A DNA stretch of 64,000 nt from Massilia brevitalea (GCF_030711405.1 NZ_JAULSI010000006.1:90307-154306); one strand, 5' to 3'. Positions 27,040 through 36,905 are shown, counted from the first letter of the stretch. Program-made: numbers and translations. The notes: generated from the sequence alone by a model not told the origin.

Positions 27040-28749
27040 TCTGCGCCGGCGCCGCTTCGGCGCGTAGTTTGAAACGCTGCAGTTTACCGGTTTCGGTGCG
27101 CGGCAGTGCGTCGCGGAACACGATGCGGCGCGGATATTTATACGGTGCGATCCGGCGCTTGGTAAATATGCGGCGCGGATATTTATACGGTGCGATCCGG
27201 CGCTTGGTAAATTCCTGCAGTTCGCACGCCAGCGCCGCATCGGCTTCCTGCCCGGCGCGCACGACCACGTGCGCCTCCACCACCTGCCCGCGCTCCTCGT
27301 CCGGGCGTCCGATTACCGCGCATTCGGCCACTGCCGGGTGGCGCAGCAGCGCTTCCTCGACCTCGACGCCGGCGATGTTGTAGCCGGCCGAGATGATCAT
27401 GTCGTCCATCCGCGCGCGGTAATAGAAATAGCCGTCGCCGTCCATCTCGTAGGCGTCGCCGGTCAGGTTCCAGCCATCCTGCACGTAGTCGCGCTGACGC
27501 GGGTCGGCCAGGTAGCGGCAGCCGGTCGGTCCCTTCACGGCCAGGCGCCCGATCACGCCCGGCCCCACCGGCTTGCCCTCGGCATCGAGCACGCAGGCCT
27601 GGTAGCCCGGCACCGGCTTGCCGGTGGCGCCGGGGCGGATTGCGTCACCGGCCGCGGAAATGAAGATGGGCAGCATCTCGGTGGCGCCGATGCCGTCGAT
27701 CATGGCCAAACCGGTTGCCGCCTGCCAGGCCTCGCGCGTGGCCAGCGGCAGCGCCTCGCCGGCCGAGATCGTGCGCGTGAGGCTGGACAAATCGTGGCTG
27801 GCTGCCAGCTGCGCCATTGCCGGTAGAAGGTCGGCGCCGTGAAGCAGACCGTGGCGTGCTCGGAGGCGATGGCGGCCAGCAGGGTCTCGGGCGTGGGCTT
27901 TTCGATCAGCACCGCAGCCGCGCCCACGCGCAGCGGGAACAGCAGCAGCCCGCCCAGCCCGAAGGTAAACGCCAGCGGCGGCGTGCCGATGAAGATGTCG
28001 TCGCCCCGAGATTGCAGCGTGTGTACCGGGAAGCAGTCGCAGATCGCCAGCAGGTCGCGCTGGAAGTGCATCGTGCCTTTCGGGATGCCGGTGGTGCCCG
28101 AGGTGAAGCTGATCAGGCAGACGTCGTCGGCCGCGGTGTCGGTGGCCGCGAACGGATCGCCGTGGCGCGCCATCAGCTGCTCCAGCGCGGCCGGGTCGCC
28201 GGGGGCGTCGAACAAGGTCAGCGGCGGCATGCCTTCACCCAGAATTTCTTGCAGGGCGTCGACTTCGGCGCGCAGGCCGGCGGCGCACAGCACCACGTCT
28301 ACCTGCGCCTTGGCGGCGATGGCGCCAAGTTCGCGCGCGCGCAGCAGCGGCATGGTCGGCACCGCGATGCAGCCCGCCTTGAACACGGCCAGGATCGCCG
28401 CCGCCATCGTCGGGCAATTCGCGCCGCGCAGCAGCACGCGCTTGCCCGGCACCAGCTGCAGGTCGCGCCGCAGCACGTGGGCGATGCGGTCGACCTGCGC
28501 TGCGAGCTCGGCGTAGCTCAGGCGCTCGCCCGCGCCGATCAGGGCAGTGCGCATGCCCCAGCCGCGCGCCAAGGCCGCATTCAGCAGTTCGACGGCGCAG
28601 TTGATGCGCTGCGGGTAGCGCAGCGCCGGGAGATCGAACAGGAAGTCGGGCCATCCGCCGGGTGGCGGAAGATGGTCGCGGGCAAAGCCGTCGACGTGCG
28701 AGGAAGGACTGAGTGCTGCTCTGGGTTCTACCGTCTGCGCGCTGGTCAT
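27029..28749 (-). pseudogene. Aryl-CoA ligase (2-aminobenzoate/benzoate-CoA ligase family), frameshifted
   Basis: Two overlapping frames together form one ligase of about 573 residues. The first part (from ATG 28747-28749) carries FTSGTTGIPKGTMHF (ATP-binding P-loop), GTPPLAFTFGLGG and TAPTFYRQ. The second part resumes at MAQLAASHDLSSL with SAGEALPL, GIGATEMLPIF, GKPVPGY, the YRARMDDMIISAGYNI hinge and the catalytic-Lys motif PRTETGKLQR. The break is near 27818, where CGGCAATGG stands where CGGCAAATGG would keep the frame, so one A is missing. A 45-bp in-frame duplication near the C-terminus adds 15 residues. It is either a decayed gene or a sequencing error. It is followed by the marR gene in the same transcript. 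Confidence 0.85.
27123..27212. repeat. Two identical tandem 45-bp repeats in the aryl-CoA ligase gene
   Basis: Positions 27123-27167 and 27168-27212 are identical. Translated, they give the block FTKRRIAPYKYPRRI twice in a row, just before the catalytic lysine motif. The period is 15 codons, so the frame is kept. Confidence 0.97.
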
Positions 28750-28859
28750 GGTCGTCCCGGTTGGTGGTCAGCCGATATCCGGGAGATACTTTAAGTCTAA
28801 ACCATCTTTCCGACAAGCGAATTGTCGGGATGGCTCGCTCGTCCGATTCGGCCCTCCGT

Positions 28860-29564
28860 TCAGGCCTCGCCCACGCGTTGCGCCTGGCGTTCGACCGCCG
28901 CCCGGGCCGCGGCCAGCGCCTCGGCCACCCCGGCGGGCGCCAACAATTCACGCGCCTGCGCCAGGCGCGCCGCCGCGGCGTGCAGGCCGAGCGTGGTGCA
29001 ACCCTCTTCCAGGCGCGCCAGGCGTGCGCGCGCGGCCGGCGGGTCGGGCAGCAGTGCTTCCAGGCTGGCCGCCGTGTCGTCGAGCTGGCGCGCCAGGCCG
29101 CCGAAATACAGCCGCAGGCGCGCCAGGTCGATGCCGAGGCGGCGCGCGCTGTCCTGCGGCGTCTCGGCCTGCCCCAGGCCAGCCAGCCAGGGCCGCAGCT
29201 GCTCGACGCGGAAGGGCTTGACCACGTAGCCGTCGGCGCCCAGCGCGGCTGCTTCGTTCATGGTGTCGGCGTCGTTGGCGGCCGAGACCAGCACGAAGGG
29301 AATCGCGGCCAGCTGCGGGTGCGCCTTGAGCCGCGCCAGCAGCTCGGTGCCCGACAGGTGCGGCATGCGCAGGTCGCAGAACACCATCGCCGGACGCAGG
29401 CCGCCCTCGAGCTGGCGCCAGGCGTCGGCGCCGTCTTCCGCTTCCAGGATGGCGAAGCGGCCGCAGGTATCGACCAGGTGCATCAGCATCATGCGCGAGA
29501 CCACGTCGTCGTCGACGACCAGCACCTGCGGCACCTGCGGCATATCGTTACTTGTTGAAGACAT
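28860..29564 (-). CDS. Response regulator with a degenerate Hpt-like C-terminal domain
   Basis: A 234-residue protein. Residues about 12-130 form a receiver domain with the acidic pair VVDDD, phospho-acceptor Asp64 in MVFCDLRMPH, the SAAND Ser/Thr switch region and Lys in YVVKPF. No DNA-binding domain follows. The C-terminal 100 residues are helical, and the segment RLEEGCTTLGLHAAAARLAQ resembles an Hpt helix (HxLKGxxxxLGxxxL) with the phospho-histidine missing. It starts 11 bp after the giant hybrid kinase, so it is probably its partner, perhaps working by protein contact rather than DNA binding. No strong ribosome binding site is seen. Confidence 0.85.
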   Translation of the reverse strand: MSSTSNDMPQVPQVLVVDDDVVSRMMLMHLVDTCGRFAILEAEDGADAWRQLEGGLRPAMVFCDLRMPHLSGTELLARLKAHPQLAAIPFVLVSAANDADTMNEAAALGADGYVVKPFRVEQLRPWLAGLGQAETPQDSARRLGIDLARLRLYFGGLARQLDDTAASLEALLPDPPAARARLARLEEGCTTLGLHAAAARLAQARELLAPAGVAEALAAARAAVERQAQRVGEA

Positions 29565-29575
29565 CGGTTCGGAGG

Positions 29576-32500
29576 TCAGGTAAGAAAGGTATCGAAAGCG
29601 TCGAGCAGCGCGTCCAGGCGCGCGAGGCCCGCGCGCAGCTCGTCGCGGCGGCCGCTGTCGGCCGCCTTTTCCAGGCGCGCGCAGAGCACCGCCAGTTCGC
29701 GCGCGCCGAGGTGGCCGGCGCTGCCGCGCAAGCCATGCAGCACGCGGGCGCAGGCCTCGTCGTCGCCGTCGTCGAGCGCGGCGCGCAGCTCGCGGCGGCG
29801 GCGCGGCAGGTCGGCGGCAAAGGCGGCGCGCAGGCGGGCCTGGAGGTCGCCGGCCGGCTGGTCCGGGGCCGGTGCCGGACCGGCCGTCACTGGCGCCGCC
29901 TGATCCGGCGCGATCCCGAACAGGGCGTCGAGTTCGGCCGTCGTCGGCGCCGCTGCAGTCGGATCGGCCGGCGCCTCCATCGGCGCCAGCGCGATGCCGC
30001 GCGCCAGCTGGCGTTCGATGGCCAGGCCGAGCTGCCGGTGCAGGGCCGCCTCGTCGATCGGCTTGGTGAGGAAGGCGTCCATGCCGCAGGCCAGGTAGCG
30101 GTCGCGGTCTTCGTCGCTGGCGTTCGCCGTCAGCGCCACGATCATCACGCGCGGGTCGCGTACCGGCGCGTCGAGCGTGCCGCCGGCGCGGATCAGGCGC
30201 GTGGCGGTGGCGCCGTCGATCTCCGGCATGCGCCCGTCCATCAGCACGATGTCGTAGTGCGTGCGGGCGCAGGCCGCCACCGCCAGCGCGCCGTTCTCGA
30301 CCACGTCGATGCTGTGGCCCATGTCCTCGACCATCATGCGCGCGATGATCTGGTTGGTGGCGAAGTCCTCGGCGCACAGCACGTGCAGGCGGTGCGTGTG
30401 GGGGAGGAACACTGCGGGTTCGGCCCGGGCCGGCTCGATGCCTTCGTCGAACGGCAGCACGAAGCTGAAGGTGCTGCCCTTGCCAGGCTCGCTATGCGCC
30501 TTGATCGTCCCGTCCATCAGCTCGACCAGCTGGCGGCAGATCGCCAGCCCCAGGCCCGTGCCGCCGTAGCGGCGCGTGGTGGTGGCGTCGGCCTGCTCGA
30601 ACTTCTGGAACAGGCGCGGCAAAGCCTCGGCGGCGATGCCGATGCCGGTGTCCTGCACCGAAAACCGGATCCGATGGGCCGACCTGTCCTGCGCGCCCTC
30701 CTCCGATCCCGGCTGGTCCCCGGGCTGGCGCTCGACGCGCAGCAGCACCTGGCCGGCCGGCGTGAACTTGAAGGCATTCCCGACCAGGTTGACCAGCACC
30801 TGGCGCAGCCGGGTCGGGTCGCCGCGCACGAAGCGCGGCAGGTCGGGCGCCAGCTCGATCGCAAAATCGATGCTGAGGGCGGCGGCCTGCTCCTCGAACA
30901 GGGCGGCCACGTTGCCGATGGCCTCGTCGAGCGCAAAGTCGATGGTCTCGACGGTAAGCTTGCCGGCCTCGATCTTGGAAAAGTCGAGCAGGTCGTTGAT
31001 GATCGCCAGCAGCGCCTCGGCATTCGCCTGGCCGCGCGCGATCTGTTCGCGCGTGCTCTCCTTCAGTTGGCCGTCGCGCAGGGCGAAGCCGAGCATGCCG
31101 ATCACGCCGGCCAGCGGCGTGCGCATCTCGTGGCTCATGTTGGCCAGGAAATCGGACTTCTGGCGCGCGGCGTCCTCGGCGCGGCGCGCGGCCAGCTGCA
31201 GGCGGCGTTCGTTCTCGTGCAGGGCGCGGTTCGCCTCGCCGAGTTCGATGGTGTTCTGGCGCACCTGCTGCTCGCGCTCGCGCAGCTCGGCGGTCTGGCG
31301 CTCGAGCAGGCGGTTCTGCAGCCCGATCTCTTCGGTGCGGGCGCCGACCTGGCGCTCCAGGCGCAACTGCTGGCGGTGCAGGCTGCCGATGCGCAGGCGG
31401 TAGCCGCCGTAGCCGGCGCTCAGCAGCAGCAAGGCGCCGGCGACGCGGAACCACCAGGTGCCCCAGGCCGGCGGCTCGATCACGATTTCCAGCGTGGCCG
31501 GGGTCTCGCTCCAGACCCCGTCCTTGTTGGCGGCGCGCACATGGAACACGTAGCGGCCCGGGTCGAGGTTGGTATAGGTGGCGAAGCGCTTGCCGGCGTC
31601 GGCGTTCACCCAGGCCTGGTCGAAGCCCTCGAGTTTATAGGCGAAGCGGTTGCGCTTCGGCGCCGCGTAGTGCAGGGCCGAGAATTCCAGCGAGAACACC
31701 GAGTGGCGCGACGACAGCGTGATCGTGCGCGCATTCTCGATCGGGCCGTCGAGCAGTTCCGGCCAGGCCTGCTGCACCGGGCGGTTGAAGATCTGGAAGC
31801 CGGTGATCACGGCGCGCGGCGGGATGCGGTTGTAGCGCAGCGCGCGCGGGTCGAAGGCGGTGATGCCGTTGAAACCGCCGAAGTACAGGCTGCCGTCCGG
31901 CGCGCGCGCCGCCGCCGCATCGAAATAGGCGCCGTCGACGGTGCCGTCGGCGGCGGTGTAGCTGCGCCAGTTGTTGGTGACGGGCTCGAAGCGCGACAGG
32001 CCGTTGGTGGTGCTGATCCAGATCGCGCCGCCGGCATCCTCCAGCATGGCGGCCACGGCGTCGTCGACCAGGCCGTCGCGCATGGTGTAGCGCAGGAAGC
32101 TCACCGAGCCGTCGCTGGCCGTCACCATCTTGTTCAGGCCGACCGCGGTGCCGACCCAGACGTTGCCGGCGCGGTCTTCCATCAGGTAGTGGATCTCGTC
32201 GTGGCTCAGGCTGTTGGGGTCGTAGCCGTCGTGGCGGAAGTGGCGGAAGCGCCCGCTGGCGCGGTCCAGCAAATCCAGGCCATTGAAGGTGCCGACCCAG
32301 AGCCGCCCTCTCCGGTCTTCCAGCACCGGGCGCACCGAGTTGTCGGACAAACTGGCCTGGCGCGCCGGGTCGTGGCGGTAGCTGGTCAGCTGGCGCGTGG
32401 CCGGGTCGAGCATGTGCAGGCCGCCCTTGGTGGCGATCCACACCATGCCGTCGCGCCCCAGGCTCATGGCGCGCACGTTGTTGGCGTTGGCGGCGTTGCT

Positions 32501-33862
32501 GTCGTTCGCGGCCAGCACCTGGCGCACGAAGCGCCCGCTCTTCGGGTCGAAGCTGGTAATGCCGGTGCGCCCGCCGACCCACACCAGGCCCTGGCGGTCG
32601 CGCACCACGGCGTTCACGGCGCTGTCGATCAGGCTGTTCGGGTTGCCGGGCTCGTGGCGCCAGATGCGGTTCGGCTGGCCGGGCGCGGCCGGGTCGTACA
32701 GCTGCAGGCTCGAGGTACTGGCCAGCCACAGCTTGCCGCTGCCGTCGTTCTCGATGCCTTTCACGCGGTTGTCGGCCGTGCCGGCGCCGTCGCGCTCGCG
32801 CACGATGCGCGCGAAGCCGCCGCTGCCCAGGTCGACGCGCGACACGCCGGCATACCAGGTGCCGACCCAGAAGGTGCCGACGCGGTCGCGGTAGAGCGCG
32901 GCGATGTGGTTGTCGGCCAGGCTGTGGCTGTCGGCGACGATCTGGCGGTGCGTCTCGAAACGCGCCTGCGCCGCGTCCCAGCGGTACAGGCCTTCGTCGT
33001 GGGCGCCAACCCAGACCTGGCCCTGGGCGTCCTGGTAGAGCGCACTGATCCAGGTGCGCGGGATGCCGTCCTGCGGCCCCAGGCGCTTGCGCCGCCCGAC
33101 TTCCGGTCCGGCCAGGGCCATGCGCTCGAGGCCGCCCAGGGAGCCGATCCACAGGGTGTTCGCGGCATCGACCAGCAGCGCATTCACCGTCTCGCCCGGC
33201 TCCGGCCTGCCGCTGCCGTGGTGCTCGAAGCGCTTGAGCTTGAGGTCGTAGCTGTCGACGCCGGCCGTGGTGCCGATCCACAGCAGGCCGCTGCGGTCGA
33301 GCGCCAGCGCATTGATGTCGTCGCTGGCCAGGCTGTCGGGGTCGCTCGGCACGTGGTGCCAGGTGGTGAAGCGGCCGCTGGCGACGTCGAAGTGCTGCAG
33401 GCCGTCGCCGGTACCGAGCCAGAAGCCGCCCTTGCCGTCGTCGATGATGGCGCGCACGTGGCGGTTGCCGTTGCCGCGCCGCGCCGGCTCCTCGGGCAGG
33501 AAATGCCGGAAGCCCTGGGTCGCCGCGTCGTAGCGCGCCAGGCCGCCGTCGGTGCCGATCCAGAGCCGCCCCTGGCGGTCGACGTGCAGCACGCGGATCC
33601 AGTTGCTGGGCAGGGTGGCGGGGTCGCCGACGGCGTTGCGGAAGTTGACGAAGCGGTAGCCGTCGAAGCGCGACAGGCCGTTCTGGGTGCCGAACCACAT
33701 GAAGCCGTCGCTGTCCTGGGCCATGGCCAGCACCGATTCCTGGGCCAGGCCATCCTCGACGCTCAGGTGCTCGAAGCGCATGGTCGGGGGCGGCGCACTC
33801 CAGGCCGGCGCGGCGAACCCGCCGGCCAGCGCCAGCAGCAGGATCAACAGCAGCGCCTTCAT
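29576..33862 (-). CDS. Hybrid sensor histidine kinase with two-component regulator propeller (HTCS-like)
   Basis: A 1428-residue one-protein signalling chain. It has a signal peptide (residues 1-23) and about 14 Reg_prop blades (repeated WIGT/WVGT motifs, residues about 30-715) forming periplasmic propellers. A Y_Y_Y domain (about 725-797), one transmembrane helix (about 804-826) and a coiled coil (about 830-895) follow. The kinase domain has His in MSHEMRTPLAG (about residue 911) and an ATPase domain with NLVGNAFKFTP, then a receiver domain with Asp in IVLMDGRMPE (about 1206), and a C-terminal Hpt domain with His in LHGLRGSAGHLG (about 1380). Propeller kinases often sense extracellular glycans. 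ATG 33860-33862 starts the signal peptide. Long open frames on the opposite strand are GC-driven shadows. Confidence 0.94.
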   Translation of the reverse strand: MKALLLILLLALAGGFAAPAWSAPPPTMRFEHLSVEDGLAQESVLAMAQDSDGFMWFGTQNGLSRFDGYRFVNFRNAVGDPATLPSNWIRVLHVDRQGRLWIGTDGGLARYDAATQGFRHFLPEEPARRGNGNRHVRAIIDDGKGGFWLGTGDGLQHFDVASGRFTTWHHVPSDPDSLASDDINALALDRSGLLWIGTTAGVDSYDLKLKRFEHHGSGRPEPGETVNALLVDAANTLWIGSLGGLERMALAGPEVGRRKRLGPQDGIPRTWISALYQDAQGQVWVGAHDEGLYRWDAAQARFETHRQIVADSHSLADNHIAALYRDRVGTFWVGTWYAGVSRVDLGSGGFARIVRERDGAGTADNRVKGIENDGSGKLWLASTSSLQLYDPAAPGQPNRIWRHEPGNPNSLIDSAVNAVVRDRQGLVWVGGRTGITSFDPKSGRFVRQVLAANDSNAANANNVRAMSLGRDGMVWIATKGGLHMLDPATRQLTSYRHDPARQASLSDNSVRPVLEDRRGRLWVGTFNGLDLLDRASGRFRHFRHDGYDPNSLSHDEIHYLMEDRAGNVWVGTAVGLNKMVTASDGSVSFLRYTMRDGLVDDAVAAMLEDAGGAIWISTTNGLSRFEPVTNNWRSYTAADGTVDGAYFDAAAARAPDGSLYFGGFNGITAFDPRALRYNRIPPRAVITGFQIFNRPVQQAWPELLDGPIENARTITLSSRHSVFSLEFSALHYAAPKRNRFAYKLEGFDQAWVNADAGKRFATYTNLDPGRYVFHVRAANKDGVWSETPATLEIVIEPPAWGTWWFRVAGALLLLSAGYGGYRLRIGSLHRQQLRLERQVGARTEEIGLQNRLLERQTAELREREQQVRQNTIELGEANRALHENERRLQLAARRAEDAARQKSDFLANMSHEMRTPLAGVIGMLGFALRDGQLKESTREQIARGQANAEALLAIINDLLDFSKIEAGKLTVETIDFALDEAIGNVAALFEEQAAALSIDFAIELAPDLPRFVRGDPTRLRQVLVNLVGNAFKFTPAGQVLLRVERQPGDQPGSEEGAQDRSAHRIRFSVQDTGIGIAAEALPRLFQKFEQADATTTRRYGGTGLGLAICRQLVELMDGTIKAHSEPGKGSTFSFVLPFDEGIEPARAEPAVFLPHTHRLHVLCAEDFATNQIIARMMVEDMGHSIDVVENGALAVAACARTHYDIVLMDGRMPEIDGATATRLIRAGGTLDAPVRDPRVMIVALTANASDEDRDRYLACGMDAFLTKPIDEAALHRQLGLAIERQLARGIALAPMEAPADPTAAAPTTAELDALFGIAPDQAAPVTAGPAPAPDQPAGDLQARLRAAFAADLPRRRRELRAALDDGDDEACARVLHGLRGSAGHLGARELAVLCARLEKAADSGRRDELRAGLARLDALLDAFDTFLT

Positions 33863-34059
33863 GCGGAAAGCGGCGCCCGCGGCAACGTGTGCGCGAACGC
33901 GAGGCAAACGCCGCCGGGGCAGGCGGCTGGCGCCCCTGCCCTGTCCACGGCCGATCGACTTGTGTGTTCCCTATCCACCCTGCAAGGGTAGCAAACAAAG
34001 TGAGTCTAGAGGGAAATTATTGCCCTTGGCTCAAGCGTTTCCTGCACTTTTGCCCGCTT

Positions 34060-35916
34060 TCAGTCTCCTTTTGCAACGCCCTCACGGCGCGGATCGGCGC
34101 CGCCGAACCACCAGGGCTCGCCGTGGATCGACATGCGCATGATGCCGTGCAGGCCGGAGTTCTGCTCGGTCTGCTGGACCTTGTGGCCGCGCGCCTTCAG
34201 GGCGTCGACCGTGGCCTGCGGGAAGCGGCCGGCCTCGATCTCGGTCGGGCCGTTGCGGCTGCCGAAGTTCGGCAAGGCGATGGCCTGCTGCATGTTCAGG
34301 CCCCAGTCGAGGGTGCCGACCAGGGTCTTGGCGACGTAGTTGATGATCGCCGGGCCGCCCGGCGAGCCGACCGCCAGCACCAGCTTGCCGGTCCTGGTGT
34401 CGAAGACGATGGTCGGCGACATCGCACTTCTCGGACGCTTGCCCGGCTCGACGCGGTTCGCCACCGGGCCATCCTTGTCGCGCGCCGAGAAACTGAAGTC
34501 GGTCAGCTGGTTGTTCAGGATGAAGCCGTCGACCATCTGGCGCGAGCCGAAGGCGTCTTCCACGGTCGTCGTCATCGACAAGCCGGCGCCGTGGCTGTCG
34601 ACCACCACCATGTGCGAGGTCGACGGGGTTTCGATGGCGTTGTCCTTGCCCCACAGCCAGGCCGTTTCCATGCCGGGCGGATTGCCGGCCGGCGCTTCGC
34701 CCATCGACTGTTCGCCGATCAGGGCGGCGCGCTTGGCCAGGTAGGTCTTGTCGATCAGGCCGGGCAGGCCGCGGCCCGGCAGCGGCACGAAGTCGGTGTC
34801 GGCGGCGTAGCGGTTGCGGTCGGCGTAGGCCAGGCGGCCGACTTCCGAGAACAGGTGCACGGCATCGGTACTCGGCACGCCGTTCGTTGGCGCCAGCGCG
34901 CGCATGTCGCGCGTCTCGAACATGGCCAGCATCTGGGCCACGGCGATCCCGCCCGAGGATGGCGGCGGCATGCCGCACACGGTGTAGACGCGGTAGTCGC
35001 TGCAGACCGGCTCGCGCACTTTCGGGCGGTAGTCGGCGATGTCCTTGGCGGTGAGCAGGCCCGGGTTGGTCGGGTGCGCCTTCACTTTATTCGCGATGTC
35101 GCGCGCGATGTGGCCTTTATAAAAGGCATCGGCGCCGCCGGCCGCGATCTCGCGCAGGGTCTTGGCCAGCGCCGGATTCTTCAGCAGGTAGCCGACCGGG
35201 CGCGGGTTGCCCTCCTTGTCGTAGAAGTAGGCGGCAGCAGCCGGGTCCTTGCGGATATGGGCGTCCCACATCAGCATGCCGTTCAGGCGCGCGCTGACCG
35301 GGAAGCCGCGCTCGGACAGGCGGATTGCCGGGCCGAACAGGGTTTTCCAGGGCAGCTTGCCGTGCTGCTGGTGGGCCAGCTCCAGCATGCGCAGCACGCC
35401 CGGCGCGCCGACGGAACGCCCGCCCACCACGCCGGCGGTGCGCGACAATGGCGTGCCGTCCGGCTTTTCGAACAGGTGCTCGTCGGCCGCCATCGGCGCG
35501 GTTTCGCGGCCGTCGAAGGCTTGCGTCTTCTTGCCGTCGTAGTGGACCAGGAAGGCGCCGCCGCCGATGCCCGAGCTTTGCGGCTCGACCAGGGTCAGCA
35601 CCATTTGCGTGGCGATGGCGGCGTCGATGGCGCTACCGCCTTTTTTCAGCATCTCGTAGCCGGCCTCGACTGCGAGCGGATTGGCGGCGGCGACCATGTA
35701 CTTGTGCGCAGCCCAGCCGGCCTTTTCCTCGTAGCCGGTGGCGATTTCGGGGGCGCGCTGGGCGGTGTCCGGGGTGGCGCTCGCGGTGGGACTCTGGCTG
35801 ACGCTTCGGGTAAGATCATCGGCCGTCTTCTGGGCAAGCGCCGGGCTGGCCGGCAGGAGGATGCCGGCCAGGGCGGCCAGCAGGGTGGCGCTGGCGCGCA
35901 TCTGCAACTTCATCAT
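34060..35916 (-). CDS. ggt: Gamma-glutamyltransferase
   Basis: A 618-residue periplasmic Ntn-hydrolase precursor. It has a signal peptide (MMKLQMRASATLLAALAG), the large subunit with SSGIGGGAFLVHYDG, and the autocleavage site before the nucleophile Thr433 in ETPSTSHMVVVDSHG. The small subunit carries SMTTTVEDAFGSRQ, RPRSAMSPTIVF and GSPGGPAIINYV. It hydrolyses glutathione or transfers its gamma-glutamyl group. The start ATG 35914-35916 has GGAG nine bases upstream. A strong terminator hairpin lies directly before that ribosome binding site, which isolates ggt from the upstream SDR gene or acts as an attenuator. Confidence 0.95.
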   Translation of the reverse strand: MMKLQMRASATLLAALAGILLPASPALAQKTADDLTRSVSQSPTASATPDTAQRAPEIATGYEEKAGWAAHKYMVAAANPLAVEAGYEMLKKGGSAIDAAIATQMVLTLVEPQSSGIGGGAFLVHYDGKKTQAFDGRETAPMAADEHLFEKPDGTPLSRTAGVVGGRSVGAPGVLRMLELAHQQHGKLPWKTLFGPAIRLSERGFPVSARLNGMLMWDAHIRKDPAAAAYFYDKEGNPRPVGYLLKNPALAKTLREIAAGGADAFYKGHIARDIANKVKAHPTNPGLLTAKDIADYRPKVREPVCSDYRVYTVCGMPPPSSGGIAVAQMLAMFETRDMRALAPTNGVPSTDAVHLFSEVGRLAYADRNRYAADTDFVPLPGRGLPGLIDKTYLAKRAALIGEQSMGEAPAGNPPGMETAWLWGKDNAIETPSTSHMVVVDSHGAGLSMTTTVEDAFGSRQMVDGFILNNQLTDFSFSARDKDGPVANRVEPGKRPRSAMSPTIVFDTRTGKLVLAVGSPGGPAIINYVAKTLVGTLDWGLNMQQAIALPNFGSRNGPTEIEAGRFPQATVDALKARGHKVQQTEQNSGLHGIMRMSIHGEPWWFGGADPRREGVAKGD

Positions 35917-35926
35917 GGATTCTCCA

Positions 35927-35964
35927 AAAAGCAAAACGGGCGTGCAACCAGGGCTGCACGCCCG
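35927..35964 (-). terminator. Rho-independent terminator between the SDR gene and ggt
   Basis: On the minus strand a perfect 10-bp stem (35955-35964 with 35937-35946, 8-nt loop) is followed by TTTTGCTTTTT. It begins about 80 nt after the SDR stop and ends right at the ggt ribosome binding site. Confidence 0.9.
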
Positions 35965-36044
35965 ATACCGTCTGGCATCCTACATCAAATTGTCAAACGG
36001 CTCATGGCACTTGTAAAGTGTGCCGGAGACGTTTCCAGCCGATT

Positions 36045-36803
36045 TTATTTTGGCTGCATGCGGATCGCGCCGTCAAGGCGAATGGTTTCGCCGTTCAGCA
36101 TCACGTTCTCGATGATGGCTTTGGCCAGGTGCGCATATTCCTTCGGCAGGCCGAGGCGCGGCGGGAACGGCACCATCTTGCCCAGCGAATCGCGCACTTC
36201 CTGCGGCATGCCCATCAGCATCGGGGTCTCGAAGATGCCCGGCGCAATCGTCATCACGCGAATGCCGCTGCGCGCCAGGTCGCGCGCCATCGGCAGGGTC
36301 ATGCCGGCCACGGCCGCTTTCGAGGAGCCGTAGGCCGCTTGGCCGATCTGGCCGTCGAAGGCGGCCACCGAAGCGGTGTTGATGATGATGCCGCGCTCGC
36401 CGTACTCGCCTGCCTCGGTATTGCCCATGGCTTCGGCGGCCAGGCGCGACATGTTGAAGGTGCCGACCAGGTTGATGTTCACCGCGCGCTGGAACACGTC
36501 CAGCGGGTGCGGGCCGTCCTTGCCGACGGTCTTCACGGCCGGGGCGACGCCGGCGCAGTTGACCAGGCCGCGCAGCGTGCCCAGGGCCACCGCCGCTGCC
36601 ACCACCGCCTGGCCATCGGCCTCGGAGGTGACGTCGCATTGCACGAACTGGCCACCCAGCTCGCTCGCCAGGGCCGCGCCGGCCTCGGCCTGCACGTCGG
36701 CGATGACGACCTTGCCGCCGGCTTCGGTGATCATGCGCGCGGTCGCCGCGCCCAGGCCCGACGCACCGCCGGTGACGATGAACACATTGTCTTGAATTTG
36801 CAT
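36045..36803 (-). CDS. SDR family 3-hydroxyacyl-CoA dehydrogenase-like oxidoreductase
   Basis: A 252-residue short-chain dehydrogenase. It has the NAD-binding TGGASGLG motif at residues 11-18, the NCAGVAPA segment, the catalytic Ser in NTASVAAF and the Tyr-x3-Lys in [11 protein letters not shown]. The [27 protein letters not shown] stretch is close to type-2 3-hydroxyacyl-CoA dehydrogenases (HSD17B10-like), which act in branched-chain amino acid and fatty acid breakdown. A 22-bp dyad resembling a LiuR operator lies 35 bp upstream, which fits that role. It ends at a terminator before ggt. Confidence 0.9.
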   Translation of the reverse strand: MQIQDNVFIVTGGASGLGAATARMITEAGGKVVIADVQAEAGAALASELGGQFVQCDVTSEADGQAVVAAAVALGTLRGLVNCAGVAPAVKTVGKDGPHPLDVFQRAVNINLVGTFNMSRLAAEAMGNTEAGEYGERGIIINTASVAAFDGQIGQAAYGSSKAAVAGMTLPMARDLARSGIRVMTIAPGIFETPMLMGMPQEVRDSLGKMVPFPPRLGLPKEYAHLAKAIIENVMLNGETIRLDGAIRMQPK

Positions 36804-36837
36804 GGTTTTTCCTTATCTCCCTGTTCGCGTTCTCGTT

Positions 36838-36859
36838 TTGACGTTTACGTTAACGTCAA
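36838..36859. promoter_or_regulatory. LiuR-like palindromic operator upstream of the SDR gene
   Basis: TTGACGTT-tacgtt-AACGTCAA is a perfect 22-bp dyad centred about 45 bp before the SDR start. It resembles the ACGTnnACGT-type sites reported for the MerR-family regulator LiuR of branched-chain amino acid degradation. The assignment is by resemblance only. Confidence 0.5.
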
Positions 36860-36905
36860 CCAGCGCGATTGTAGCGAATTTTTGGCAGGAAAAACCACGG
36901 CCGCT

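Noticed and set aside
29552..33991. 1479-codon open frame on the plus strand
   Set aside because: It is the antisense shadow of the hybrid kinase gene. The kinase frame has clear domains in the right order, while the plus frame has none and is kept open by high GC.
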